From Pseudomonas sp. DTU_2021_1001937_2_SI_NGA_ILE_001 (GTDB lineage: Bacteria > Pseudomonadota > Gammaproteobacteria > Pseudomonadales > Pseudomonadaceae), in assembly GCF_032463525.1 (NCBI RefSeq), contig NZ_CP135971.1, positions 5,086,501 through 5,150,500 of the forward strand: DNA of 64,000 nucleotides, written 5' to 3'. Positions 35,973 through 44,727 of the stretch are shown piece by piece. Numbering within the stretch: position 1 is the stretch's first letter; every line of letters begins with the position of its first letter. The position numbers and the translations under genes were made by a program. The notes beneath the pieces are model-generated. The model made no database searches, was not told where the DNA came from, and saw only the letters and a program-made list of their open reading frames with translations.

Positions 35973-36515
35973 ATGGCCCAGCCGTCGACCACCTACAAGT
36001 TCGAACTCAACCTCACCGACATCGACCGGGGGGTCTACGAAAGCGTCAAGCAGACCATCGCTCGGCATCCCTCTGAAACCGAAGAGCGCATGGCCGTGCG
36101 CCTGCTGGCCTATGCCCTGTGGTTCAACGAGCAGCTGGCGTTCGGTCGTGGCCTGTCGGACGTCGACGAGCCGGCCCTGTGGGAAAAAAGCCTGGATGAT
36201 CGCGTGCTGCACTGGATCGAAGTCGGCCAGCCAGACCTTGAGCGCCTGACCTGGTGTTCTCGGCGCACCGAACGCACCAGCCTGCTGGCCTACGGTAGCC
36301 TGCGGGTGTGGGAAGGCAAGGTGGTGCCCGGCGCCAGGCAGTTGAAGAACGTCAGCATTGCTGCAGTGCCCCAGGACGTGCTCGAAGTGCTGGCCCATGA
36401 CATGCCGCGTGCCATCAAGTGGGACGTGATGATCAGCGACGGTACGGTGTTCGTTACCGATGACCGGGGTCAGCACGAAGTGCAACTGCAATGGCTGGTG
36501 GGTGAGCGCGGCTGA
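35973..36515 (+). CDS. yaeQ: YaeQ family protein
   Basis: 180 residues from the ATG at 35973. YKFELNLTDIDRGVYESVKQ, TIARHPSETEERMAVRLLAY and GQPDLERLTWCSRRTERTSL are YaeQ signatures, a PD-(D/E)XK-like fold once linked to RfaH suppression. The molecular function is unsettled. Read upstream of recJ, with an unusual REP pair between the two. Confidence 0.88.
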   Translation: MAQPSTTYKFELNLTDIDRGVYESVKQTIARHPSETEERMAVRLLAYALWFNEQLAFGRGLSDVDEPALWEKSLDDRVLHWIEVGQPDLERLTWCSRRTERTSLLAYGSLRVWEGKVVPGARQLKNVSIAAVPQDVLEVLAHDMPRAIKWDVMISDGTVFVTDDRGQHEVQLQWLVGERG

Positions 36516-36540
36516 AGCTGCTTCTGGTCCTTATTCACCT

Positions 36541-36709
36541 GTATTGGCCCTAGGCTCAATACTGTTCGATTAAGCGGCAGGTGGCCCGGTGGGAGCGGCT
36601 TTAGCCGCGAAAGCGCCAGGAAACTCACTGCATCTGTTGTGAACAGGCGATTACTTCGCGGCTGAAGCCGCTCCCACCCGGTCTAACTGACCAGTATTGG
36701 CCCTAGGCT
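36541..36709. repeat. Inverted REP pair flanked by a 16-base direct repeat
   Basis: GTATTGGCCCTAGGCT occurs at 36541-36556 and again at 36694-36709 in the same orientation. Between them are two opposed REPs: GGGAGCGGCTTTAGCCGCGAA (near 36591-36611) and CTTCGCGGCTGAAGCCGCTC (near 36655-36674), with about 45 bases between. This is a BIME-like doublet bounded by what looks like a target duplication. Confidence 0.75.
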
Positions 36710-36737
36710 GAAATACGACACGAGACACTGAATCACC

Positions 36738-38447
36738 ATGCGTATCGAACACCGCCCGTTACCCGATCCCCTGCCGCTGCTTGGCGACCTGCCCCCTCTG
36801 CTGACCCGGCTTTACGCCTCGCGGGGCGTGAGTTCGGCGCAGGAGCTGGACAAGGGGCTGGCGCGACTGATTCCGTATCAGCAGCTCAAGGGCATCGAGG
36901 CGGCGGTGGAGCTGCTGGTCGACGCCTTACAGCAAGGTCAGCGCATCCTCATCGTCGGCGACTTCGATGCCGACGGCGCCACCGCCAGTACCGTCGGCGT
37001 GCTGGGCCTGCGCCAGCTCGGCGCTGCCCACGTGGATTATCTGGTGCCCAACCGCTTCGAGTACGGCTACGGGCTGACCCCGGAGATCGTCGAAGTGGCC
37101 CTGCAGCGCTCGCCACAGTTGCTGATGACCGTCGATAACGGCATCTCCAGTGTCGAGGGCGTGGCTGCGGCCAAGGCGGCGGGGCTCAAGGTGCTGGTTA
37201 CCGACCACCACCTGCCGGGCCACGAACTGCCAGCCGCCGACGCCATCGTCAATCCGAACCAGCCGGGCTGCGAGTTCCCCAGCAAGTCCCTGGCCGGTGT
37301 TGGCGTGATGTTCTATGTGCTGATGGCCTTGCGTGCGCGGCTGCGTGGTCTTGGCTGGTTCGCCAGCCGTGCCGAGCCCAACCTGGGTGACCTGCTCGAC
37401 CTGGTGGCGCTGGGCAGCGTGGCCGACGTGGTGCCGTTGGATGCCAACAACCGCATTCTGGTCCATCAGGGGCTGATGCGAATCCGCGCCGGCCGCGCCC
37501 GGCCAGGCCTGCGCGCCATCTTGGAGGTGGCGCGTCGCGATCCGTCGCGCATCACTTCGACCGACCTGGGCTTCATCCTGGGCCCGCGCCTCAATGCCGC
37601 TGGCCGCCTGGATGACATGAGTCTAGGCATCGAATGCCTGCTCTGCGAAGACCCGGTGCTGGCGCGAGAAATGGCCACCCAGCTTGACGAACTCAACCAG
37701 GACCGCAAGAACATCGAACAGGGCATGCAGCGTGAAGCGCTGGCCCAGCTCAAGGACCTGGCCGAGGATTCGCTGCCCTTCGGCCTGTGCCTGTTCGAGC
37801 CGGACTGGCACCAGGGGGTGATCGGCATCCTCGCCTCGCGTCTTAAAGAGCGCTATCACCGCCCAGCCATCGCTTTCGCCAGCGCCGGCGAAGGCATGCT
37901 CAAGGGCTCTGCCCGCTCGGTGCCGGGCTTCCACATTCGCGATGCGCTGGACGCCGTGGCGGCGCGGCATCCAGAGCTGATCAGCAAGTTCGGCGGCCAC
38001 GCCATGGCGGCTGGCCTGTCCTTGCCGGAAGCCAACTTTCCGGCCTTTTGCCAGGCCTTCGATGAAGAAGTGCGTCGACAACTCAGCGAGGATGACCTGA
38101 CCGGACGGCTGCTGTCCGACGGCGCCCTGGCGGTCGAGGAGTTCCACCTGGAGCTGGCTCGCGCCCTGCGCAACGCCGGCCCTTGGGGGCAGCATTTTCC
38201 CGAGCCGTTGTTCCATGGGGTGTTTCAGCTGGCCGAGCAGCGGGTGGTGGGTGAGCGGCACCTGAAAATGGTGCTCAAGACCGAATGTGGCAGCGTGCGC
38301 CTGGAGGGTATCGCGTTCGGGGTGGATCGCGAGGTGTGGCCCAACCCCAACATTCGTTGGGTGGAGTTGGCCTACCGGCTGGATCTCAACGAATTTCGCG
38401 GCAACGAGACCGTGCAGTTGCTGGTGACCCACATCGCGCCGCGCTGA
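36738..38447 (+). CDS. recJ: Single-stranded-DNA 5'-3' exonuclease RecJ
   Basis: 569 residues. DHH motifs: IVGDFDADGATAS, MTVDNGISSVEG, VTDHHLPGHELPAAD and GSVADVVPLDANNR; DHHA1 later with SARSVPGFHIRDALD and SKFGGHAMAAGLSLP; then an OB-like C-terminal domain. It degrades 5' tails in recombination and mismatch repair. Full family length. Confidence 0.97.
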   Translation: MRIEHRPLPDPLPLLGDLPPLLTRLYASRGVSSAQELDKGLARLIPYQQLKGIEAAVELLVDALQQGQRILIVGDFDADGATASTVGVLGLRQLGAAHVDYLVPNRFEYGYGLTPEIVEVALQRSPQLLMTVDNGISSVEGVAAAKAAGLKVLVTDHHLPGHELPAADAIVNPNQPGCEFPSKSLAGVGVMFYVLMALRARLRGLGWFASRAEPNLGDLLDLVALGSVADVVPLDANNRILVHQGLMRIRAGRARPGLRAILEVARRDPSRITSTDLGFILGPRLNAAGRLDDMSLGIECLLCEDPVLAREMATQLDELNQDRKNIEQGMQREALAQLKDLAEDSLPFGLCLFEPDWHQGVIGILASRLKERYHRPAIAFASAGEGMLKGSARSVPGFHIRDALDAVAARHPELISKFGGHAMAAGLSLPEANFPAFCQAFDEEVRRQLSEDDLTGRLLSDGALAVEEFHLELARALRNAGPWGQHFPEPLFHGVFQLAEQRVVGERHLKMVLKTECGSVRLEGIAFGVDREVWPNPNIRWVELAYRLDLNEFRGNETVQLLVTHIAPR

Positions 38448-38461
38448 GGCCGCCGGTTTTC

Positions 38462-39385
38462 TCAGCCGGCCATCATCATGCGGTTACGGCCTTCACGCTT
38501 GGCCACGTACAGGGCAATGTCGGCGCGGCGCAGCAGGCTGTCGGTGGATTCGCCCGGCAGCAGGGTCGAGCAACCCAGGCTGATGCTCGGCCGCAGGTTG
38601 CCCAGGGCGCTGAAGTCCAGCTCCTGGATAGCCTGGCGCAGGCGTTCGCCAATCAATGCCGCGGCGTCCTGGCAGGTATTGGCGAGGATGACCACGAACT
38701 CTTCGCCGCCATAGCGAAACACCCGATCGACCGTGCGGAGCTGATGTTTCAGCGTCTGGGCAATGCTTTGCAGGACCAGATCACCGTTGGCGTGGCCGTG
38801 GGTGTCATTGATCCGCTTGAAATGGTCGATGTCCAGCATCAGCAGCGACAGCGGCTGCCGATAACGCAGTGAGTCGTCTGCTTCGCGCGCCAGCACCTGA
38901 TCCATGGCCACACGGTTGCCGGTATCGGTCAGCGGGTCGCGCAGCGAACTCTGCAGTGCCATGCGGTACAGCAAGGCGTTGCGCAACGGATACAGCAGGC
39001 AGCCGACCAAGTGCTGCAGTTCGGCGAGCAACCGGGTGTCGGCGGCCCGGCCATGGTGCAGCGTCAATTGGCCGAGCGCTTCGTCCTTGTGGCTGAGTTC
39101 GTAGCAGGTGCTGTCGGCAACCGGGTTGCCTATGCAAAGCTGCAGGTCGCTGGCTGCGTGGAGGTAATTCAGCCCTTCGAGGGGCAGGGCCTGGCGCAGC
39201 GTATTGAAGAACAGCTGCAGAATGCGCTCGGCCTCCAGGCTGGTTTGCAGCTGTTGGGCGAGCCGGTAGGCGAGGCGCCTGGGAGCGGGGCGAGAGCCGG
39301 TCAAGCATGCATCCGCGCCGACCAGCGCAGGCTGCATGCTGCGGGTGTCGATCTGCACGGTGTCGATTCGTGGGGGCGAATTCAT
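38462..39385 (-). CDS. GGDEF diguanylate cyclase
   Basis: 307 residues from the ATG at 39385, chosen because GAGGAG precedes it; an upstream ATG at 39454 lacks one. Residues ~30-145 look like a GAF-like sensory region. The GGDEF domain follows: DPLTDTGNRVAMDQ, LMLDIDHFKRINDTHGHANGD and RYGGEEFVVIL (active-site GGEEF). No obvious inhibitory I-site RxxD stands out, and there is no membrane segment or EAL domain. It would make cyclic di-GMP in the cytoplasm. Confidence 0.92.
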   Translation of the reverse strand: MNSPPRIDTVQIDTRSMQPALVGADACLTGSRPAPRRLAYRLAQQLQTSLEAERILQLFFNTLRQALPLEGLNYLHAASDLQLCIGNPVADSTCYELSHKDEALGQLTLHHGRAADTRLLAELQHLVGCLLYPLRNALLYRMALQSSLRDPLTDTGNRVAMDQVLAREADDSLRYRQPLSLLMLDIDHFKRINDTHGHANGDLVLQSIAQTLKHQLRTVDRVFRYGGEEFVVILANTCQDAAALIGERLRQAIQELDFSALGNLRPSISLGCSTLLPGESTDSLLRRADIALYVAKREGRNRMMMAG

Positions 39386-39602
39386 CTGTTCACTCCTCAG
39401 CTCTTTCCTTTGCGGCTGGTTTTTTATAGAGCGAAATGCATGCCAACGGTTCATAAAACCTGAACGCGATGAAAATCAATGGCTTGCAAAAGGATGCTGC
39501 GGAAGCGGCAGCGACGGCTGCTTGACGTGGGCGACTTTTTACCAGAAGCGGGCGCCACGGGCAGGTATTTCGCCCGCCAATGTGACGTCCCGCACACTCC
39601 GG

Positions 39603-40343
39603 TTACTGGGCGTTGAAGGCCTGGCCGTTGACGCCGGCACTGTCCGGCCCCATGAGATAGAGGTACACCGGCATGATCTCCTCGGGTGCCGGGACGTCCT
39701 GTGGATTTTCCGCCGGGTAGGCCTGGGCACGCATGCTGGTGCGGGTGCCGCCGGGGTTGACGCTGTTGGCGCGCACCGGCGCGACGCCGTCCAATTCGTC
39801 GGCCAGGGTCTGCATCAGCCCTTCGGTGGCGAACTTGGAGACCCCGTAGGCGCCCCAGTAGGCGCGACCCTTGCGGCCCACGCTGCTGGAGGTGAATACC
39901 ACCGAGGCATCTTTGGAGCATTTGAGCAGCGGCAGCAGAGCCTGGGTGAGCATGAACATGGCGTTGACGTTAACGTGCATCACGCGCATGAAGTTTTCAC
40001 CGGACAACTGATCCAGCGGGGTGCGCGGGCCGATGATCGAAGCGTTGTGCAGCAGACCGTCGAGCCGGCCGAACTCGCCTTCGAGCATGGCCGCCAGTTC
40101 GTCGTACTGATGCGGCAGGGCGGTTTCCAGGTTGAACGGAATGACCGCCGGACGCGGGTGGCCGGCGGCTTCGATGTCATCGTAGACCTGTGCCAGGCTG
40201 GCTTCGGTGCGGCCCAGTAGCAGCACGGTGGCGCCATGTGCGGCGTAGGTCTTCGCGGCGGCGGCGCCGATACCGCGTGCGGCGCCGGTCACCAGGATCA
40301 CCCGGCCTTCGAGCAGGCCGGGGCGTGCGCTGTAATCGAACAT
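39603..40343 (-). CDS. yciK: YciK-type short-chain dehydrogenase
   Basis: 246 residues. LLEGRVILVTGAARGIGAAA carries the TGxxxGIG cofactor site, LLHNASI, and SSSVGRKGRAYWGAYGVSK the S..Y..K catalytic set. YciK homologues are oxidoreductases of unclear substrate. It is last in the ubiG-mupP-yciK minus-strand series (13-base gap to mupP), presumably co-transcribed. Confidence 0.9.
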   Translation of the reverse strand: MFDYSARPGLLEGRVILVTGAARGIGAAAAKTYAAHGATVLLLGRTEASLAQVYDDIEAAGHPRPAVIPFNLETALPHQYDELAAMLEGEFGRLDGLLHNASIIGPRTPLDQLSGENFMRVMHVNVNAMFMLTQALLPLLKCSKDASVVFTSSSVGRKGRAYWGAYGVSKFATEGLMQTLADELDGVAPVRANSVNPGGTRTSMRAQAYPAENPQDVPAPEEIMPVYLYLMGPDSAGVNGQAFNAQ

Positions 40344-40356
40344 GGCAGGGCCTCCT

Positions 40357-41028
40357 TCAGCAGCTGCACAGGGCGTTGTCGAGCACCTGGCGCAGCTCCA
40401 GCGGATGATCGACCACTACGTCGGCACCCCAGTGGCCGGGATTGTCGTTGGGGTGGATGTAGCCGTAGCGCACGGCGGCCGTGCGCGTGCCGGCATCGCG
40501 GCCCGACTCGATGTCGCGCAGGTCGTCGCCGACGAACAGCACGCTGGCCGGGTCCAGGTCGAGACGGCTGCAAGCCAGGATCAACGGCTCCGGGTGCGGC
40601 TTGCTGTGGGTCACGTGGTCTGGGCAGATCAGCAGCGCCGAACGCTCGGCCAGACCGAGCTGCTGCATGATCGGCTCGGCGAAGCGCAGCGGCTTGTTGG
40701 TCACCACGCCCCAGATCAGGCCGGCTTTCTCGATGTCGGCGAGCAGTTCGGCCATGCCATCGAACAGGTGGGTATGCACGGCACAGGCCTGTTGATAGCG
40801 CTCCAGGAACTCCAGGCGCAGGGCCTCGAATTCCGGCGCGTTTGGCGACATCGCGAAGGTGGCGGCGACCATGGCCTTGGCGCCACCGGAAATCTCGTCG
40901 CGGATCAGTTTGTCGGCGACCGGCGGGAAGCCGCGTTCGGCGCGCATCGCCTGGCAGACGGCGATGAAGTCCGGTGCGGTATCCAGCAGAGTACCGTCCA
41001 TGTCGAACAGGACCGCTCTCAGGCGCAT
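40357..41028 (-). CDS. mupP: N-acetylmuramic acid 6-phosphate phosphatase MupP
   Basis: 223 residues. HAD motifs: [14 protein letters not shown] (nucleophile Asp), [42 protein letters not shown]. In Pseudomonas this gene beside ubiG encodes MupP, which dephosphorylates MurNAc-6-P in peptidoglycan recycling and so influences AmpC induction and fosfomycin resistance. It abuts ubiG (1-base gap). Confidence 0.92.
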   Translation of the reverse strand: MRLRAVLFDMDGTLLDTAPDFIAVCQAMRAERGFPPVADKLIRDEISGGAKAMVAATFAMSPNAPEFEALRLEFLERYQQACAVHTHLFDGMAELLADIEKAGLIWGVVTNKPLRFAEPIMQQLGLAERSALLICPDHVTHSKPHPEPLILACSRLDLDPASVLFVGDDLRDIESGRDAGTRTAAVRYGYIHPNDNPGHWGADVVVDHPLELRQVLDNALCSC

Positions 41029-41029
41029 G

Positions 41030-41728
41030 TCAGGCCTCCTTGACGGTCTGGATCATGTAGTTGACGTCCACGTCGGCCGCCAGCTTGTAGTGCTTGGTCA
41101 GCGGGTTGTAGGTCAGGCCGATGATGTCCTTGACCTGCAGGCCGGCCGCACGGCTCCAGGCGCCCAGCTCGGAGGGGCGGATGAATTTCTTGAAGTCGTG
41201 GGTGCCGCGCGGAAGCATGTTGAGGATGTACTCGGCGCCGACGATGGCGAACAGGTACGCCTTGGGGTTGCGGTTGATGGTGGAGAAGAACACCTGGCCG
41301 CCGGGCTTGACCATGCGGCAGCAGGCGGCGATCACCGAGGACGGATCCGGGACGTGTTCGAGCATCTCCAGGCAGGTGACCACGTCGAACTGCTCGGGCA
41401 TTTCCTTGGCCATGTCTTCGGCAGTGGTCTGCCGGTATTCGACTTCGACGCCCGACTCCAGCTGGTGCAACTGGGCCACGGCCAGCGGCGCCTCACCCAT
41501 GTCGATGCCGGTGACGGTGGCGCCGCGCAGGGCCATGGCCTCGCTGAGGATGCCGCCGCCGCAGCCGACGTCGAGGACTTTCTTGCCGGCCAGGCCGACG
41601 CGTTCGTCGATCCAGTTGACGCGCAGCGGGTTGATGTCGTGCAGGGGTTTGAATTCGCTTTCACGGTCCCACCAGCGATGGGCCAGGGCCTCGAATTTGG
41701 CGATTTCGGCGCGGTCGACGTTGCTCAT
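41030..41728 (-). CDS. ubiG: Ubiquinone O-methyltransferase UbiG
   Basis: 232 residues from the ATG at 41728. SAM site [20 protein letters not shown], plus [40 protein letters not shown] and [15 protein letters not shown] stretch of the UbiG family. It performs both O-methylations in ubiquinone synthesis. Confidence 0.97.
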   Translation of the reverse strand: MSNVDRAEIAKFEALAHRWWDRESEFKPLHDINPLRVNWIDERVGLAGKKVLDVGCGGGILSEAMALRGATVTGIDMGEAPLAVAQLHQLESGVEVEYRQTTAEDMAKEMPEQFDVVTCLEMLEHVPDPSSVIAACCRMVKPGGQVFFSTINRNPKAYLFAIVGAEYILNMLPRGTHDFKKFIRPSELGAWSRAAGLQVKDIIGLTYNPLTKHYKLAADVDVNYMIQTVKEA

Positions 41729-41804
41729 GGATATCCCTCTTGAACTCAGAATTCGGTGTGGTCCGGCGCCCGGCGGCAAGCCGTGGCTGGCGGTCGCCGG
41801 TGCA

Positions 41805-43136
41805 TCATTCGGGCTGGCCGGCGATTCGCCGGCCCCAGGCCATGGCGGTGTCGCGCAGGGCCTGTTCGTCCAGGCGGGTCAGGCGGCCATCGTCGAGCAA
41901 TGGCTTGCCGGCGACCCACACGTGGCGCACGCAGTCGCGGCCACAGGCATAGATCAATTGTGACACCGGATCATAGACAGGTTGCACGGCCAGGCCGCTC
42001 AGGTCGAAGGCGACCATGTCGGCGGCCTTGCCGATTTCCAGCGAGCCGGTGTCCTGCTGGATGCCCAGTGCCCGGGCGCCGTTGAGCGTGGCCATGCGCA
42101 GCGCGCGATGAGCATCCAGGGCGCCTGCGGAGCCGGCGACCGCCTTGGCCAGCAGCGCGGCGGTGCGGGTTTCGCCCAGCAGGTCCAGGTCATTGTTGCT
42201 GGCCGCGCCATCGGTGCCGACCGCGACGTTCACGCCAGCCTGCCACAGGCGCTCGACCGGGCAGAAGCCGCTGGCCAGCTTGAGATTGGATTCGGGGCAA
42301 TGAATGACACTGGTGTTGCTTTCTACCAGCAGTGCCAGGTCGTCATCGCTGATCTGGGTCATGTGCACGGCCTGCAGGCGCGGCCCCAGAAGACCCAGGC
42401 GCTGCAGGCGGGCCAGCGGTCGTTGGCCCTGCTGTTGCACGGCCTGTTCGACTTCGCCGGCGGTTTCATGGATGTGCATGTGGATCGGCGCGTCGAGTTC
42501 ATCGGCGATGACTCGCACGCGCTCGAGATTTTCGTCGTTCACCGTGTACGGCGCATGCGGCCCGAAGGCCACCTGGATGCGCGGGTGGTGCGCCAGGTCG
42601 TTGAACAGCTCGATGCCGACATGCAGGGCTTCGTCGACATTGCGCGCACCCGGCACCGGAAAATCCAGCACGGGTACGCAGATTTGCGCGCGCATGCCGC
42701 TGTTATGCACGCGCTCGGCGGCCACTTTGGGGTAGAAGTACATGTCGGAGAAGCAGGTGATGCCACCCTTGAGCTGCTCGGCGATGGCCAGGTCGGTCCC
42801 GTCGCGCACGAAGGCTTCATCGACCCAGCGGCCTTCGGCGGGCCAGATGTGCTCCTGCAGCCAGGTCATCAGCGGCAGGTCGTCGGCCAGGCCACGGAAC
42901 AGCGTCATGGCGGCGTGGCCATGGGCGTTGATCAGGCCGGGAGCGAGCAGCATGCCGGGCAGCTCGCGCACGACCTGGCTGACCAGGCGTGAGGCCTCGC
43001 TGCGCGGGCCGATCCAGGCGATGCGGCCGTCGCGAATGCCGATGCCGTGCTCGCGCAGCACCACGCCCGCTGGCTCGACCGGCACCAGCCATTGCGGCAG
43101 CAGCAGCAGGTCTAGGGGGGCGGCGGGTGTGGGCAT
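41805..43136 (-). CDS. mtaD: 5-methylthioadenosine/S-adenosylhomocysteine deaminase
   Basis: 443 residues of the amidohydrolase fold: zinc ligands [13 protein letters not shown], then [27 protein letters not shown], and [14 protein letters not shown]. In pseudomonads this TRZ/ATZ-type enzyme turns methylthioadenosine into methylthioinosine, the first step of the Pseudomonas branch of methionine salvage. It is divergent from mtnA, which acts later on the same route. Confidence 0.92.
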   Translation of the reverse strand: MPTPAAPLDLLLLPQWLVPVEPAGVVLREHGIGIRDGRIAWIGPRSEASRLVSQVVRELPGMLLAPGLINAHGHAAMTLFRGLADDLPLMTWLQEHIWPAEGRWVDEAFVRDGTDLAIAEQLKGGITCFSDMYFYPKVAAERVHNSGMRAQICVPVLDFPVPGARNVDEALHVGIELFNDLAHHPRIQVAFGPHAPYTVNDENLERVRVIADELDAPIHMHIHETAGEVEQAVQQQGQRPLARLQRLGLLGPRLQAVHMTQISDDDLALLVESNTSVIHCPESNLKLASGFCPVERLWQAGVNVAVGTDGAASNNDLDLLGETRTAALLAKAVAGSAGALDAHRALRMATLNGARALGIQQDTGSLEIGKAADMVAFDLSGLAVQPVYDPVSQLIYACGRDCVRHVWVAGKPLLDDGRLTRLDEQALRDTAMAWGRRIAGQPE

Positions 43137-43284
43137 GAGCGGGCTTCCGGAGCATGTGCACGGTGGGCGGAACGGCAGTGTGGATGCGCCTGGCAGGCCC
43201 TTGGGGAATGTGGCCCCGGCCTTGCATCGTTCCGCCGCGAGGGTGGTGGCGAAGTATACCCGAGCGTCCCGGTGGTCGGCTCGT

Positions 43285-43290
43285 TATAAT
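43285..43290 (+). promoter_or_regulatory. Probable mtnA promoter -10 element
   Basis: TATAAT, about 50 bases before the mtnA start, within the mtaD/mtnA divergent region. The -35 box is unclear. Confidence 0.45.
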
Positions 43291-43338
43291 CGACCGCTTT
43301 TTGATTCAGGCCTTGGATTGTTGAAGATGGAGTGGGCG

Positions 43339-44415
43339 ATGCGCGAGCAATTGCTGGCAGCTGAGAAAGTGAAAGCCATCGATTGGCGGGAAGACGCTCT
43401 ATATCTGCTCGATCAGCGGGCCTTGCCGCGGCAGGAGAGCTGGCTGGCCTGTGGTACTGCCGCGGCGGTGGCCGAGGCCATCGCCGGCATGGTGGTGCGC
43501 GGCGCGCAGGCCATTGGGGTGAGTGCGGCCTATGGCGTGGTCCTTGCGGCACGTGCCCGACATGCCCAGGGCGGTGACTGGCGGGCAGCGCTGGAGGCGG
43601 ACTTTGCCGTGCTGGCCGCTGCGCGCCCGACCGCCGCGAACCTGTGCTGGGCGCTGAACCGCATGCGCGAGCGCCTGCAACGCCTGAAGAGCGGCGAAGA
43701 TCCGCTGCGGGCTCTGGAGGCCGAGGCGGCGGCCATTCACCTGTCCGACCGTGAAGCCAACCTGACCATGGCGCAGCTGGGCGCCGAGCTGATCCGCAAG
43801 CACCAGGGCAATCTGCAGACGGTACTCACCCACGGCAATGCCGGGGCGCTGGCCACCGGAGGTTTTGGCACGGCGCTGGGGGTGATCCGTGCGGCGCATC
43901 TGGAAGGCATGGTCGAACACGTCTATGCCGATGAAACCCGGCCCTGGCTGCAGGGGTCGCGGCTCACGGCCTGGGAGTTGCTGCACGAGAACATTCCGGT
44001 CAGCGTGATCGCCGACTCGGCAGCCGCCCACATGATGCGCACCAAAGGCATCACCTGGGTGATCGTCGGCGCCGACCGTATCGCTGCCAATGGCGATGTG
44101 GCCGGCAAGATCGGCACCTATCAGCTGGCCGTTGCCGCCATGCACCATGCGGTGCGCTTCATGGTCGTGGCGCCCAGTTCGAGCATCGACATGGACACCG
44201 ACAGCGGCGACGACATTCTCCTTGAAGAGCGCGATGTCCGCGAGTTGCTCGACCTTGGCGGGCAGCCTCTGGCGGCCGAGGCGGGCGCGTTCAACCCGGT
44301 GTTCGACATCACTCCGGCGGACCTGATCGACGCCATCGTCACGGAGAAGGGCATCGTCGAGCGCCCCGACACCGCGCGCCTGGCGCAACTGATGAGCCGC
44401 AAGCACCTGCACTGA
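43339..44415 (+). CDS. mtnA: MtnA-like methylthioribose-1-phosphate isomerase with altered active-site motifs
   Basis: 358 residues from the ATG at 43339, the normal Pseudomonas MtnA length; an ATG at 43327 adds four. The fold is plain ([60 protein letters not shown]) and the catalytic Asp is kept (D246). However, the catalytic Cys of the THCNAG motif is Gly166 (THGNAG; codon GGC). RGAPAIG reads RGAQAIG (Q57), the usual NADSAAAH reads IADSAAAH (I224), and the IPIEER loop reads ILLEER. The frame is intact end to end. The usual reaction, MTR-1-P to MTRu-1-P, is therefore doubtful. It may be inactive, compensated elsewhere, or altered in function. Confidence 0.85.
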   Translation: MREQLLAAEKVKAIDWREDALYLLDQRALPRQESWLACGTAAAVAEAIAGMVVRGAQAIGVSAAYGVVLAARARHAQGGDWRAALEADFAVLAAARPTAANLCWALNRMRERLQRLKSGEDPLRALEAEAAAIHLSDREANLTMAQLGAELIRKHQGNLQTVLTHGNAGALATGGFGTALGVIRAAHLEGMVEHVYADETRPWLQGSRLTAWELLHENIPVSVIADSAAAHMMRTKGITWVIVGADRIAANGDVAGKIGTYQLAVAAMHHAVRFMVVAPSSSIDMDTDSGDDILLEERDVRELLDLGGQPLAAEAGAFNPVFDITPADLIDAIVTEKGIVERPDTARLAQLMSRKHLH

Positions 44416-44727
44416 CCCGAACAGGCCGTTCGTCGGCAGGGGTGGGGCAGATGGTCATGCCGCTGGGCGGCTCTGAGAGCGCGTCTGGCGGGCGCGGCGG
44501 GCGAGCGGCTCAGAGCCATTGCTTGCAAGGGATGTGAGCGTAGCGGCGATTGTGGTAACATCCGGCGGTTTTCAGGGGCGCTGATCGCAGTCCCTCTCAC
44601 TGCGCAGATCCATGGCGTAACCCGTTGATTTGTCGTACGTCGCCTCTGGTCGGTGCCACGGGCGGCGAGCCTTGGTCGTTCCGCATGGAGCGGCGGGGTT
44701 TCACCAGAAAAAGGAATCAGGCTTCTC
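44416..44727. other. mtnA-gyrA intergenic region
   Basis: 312 bases. GGCTCTGAG (44469-44477) pairs with CTCAGAGCC (44509-44517) around a GC-rich 31-base loop, possibly an mtnA terminator. The stretch 44520-44575 is AT-richer and probably contains the gyrA promoter. I see no small gene. Confidence 0.5.
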
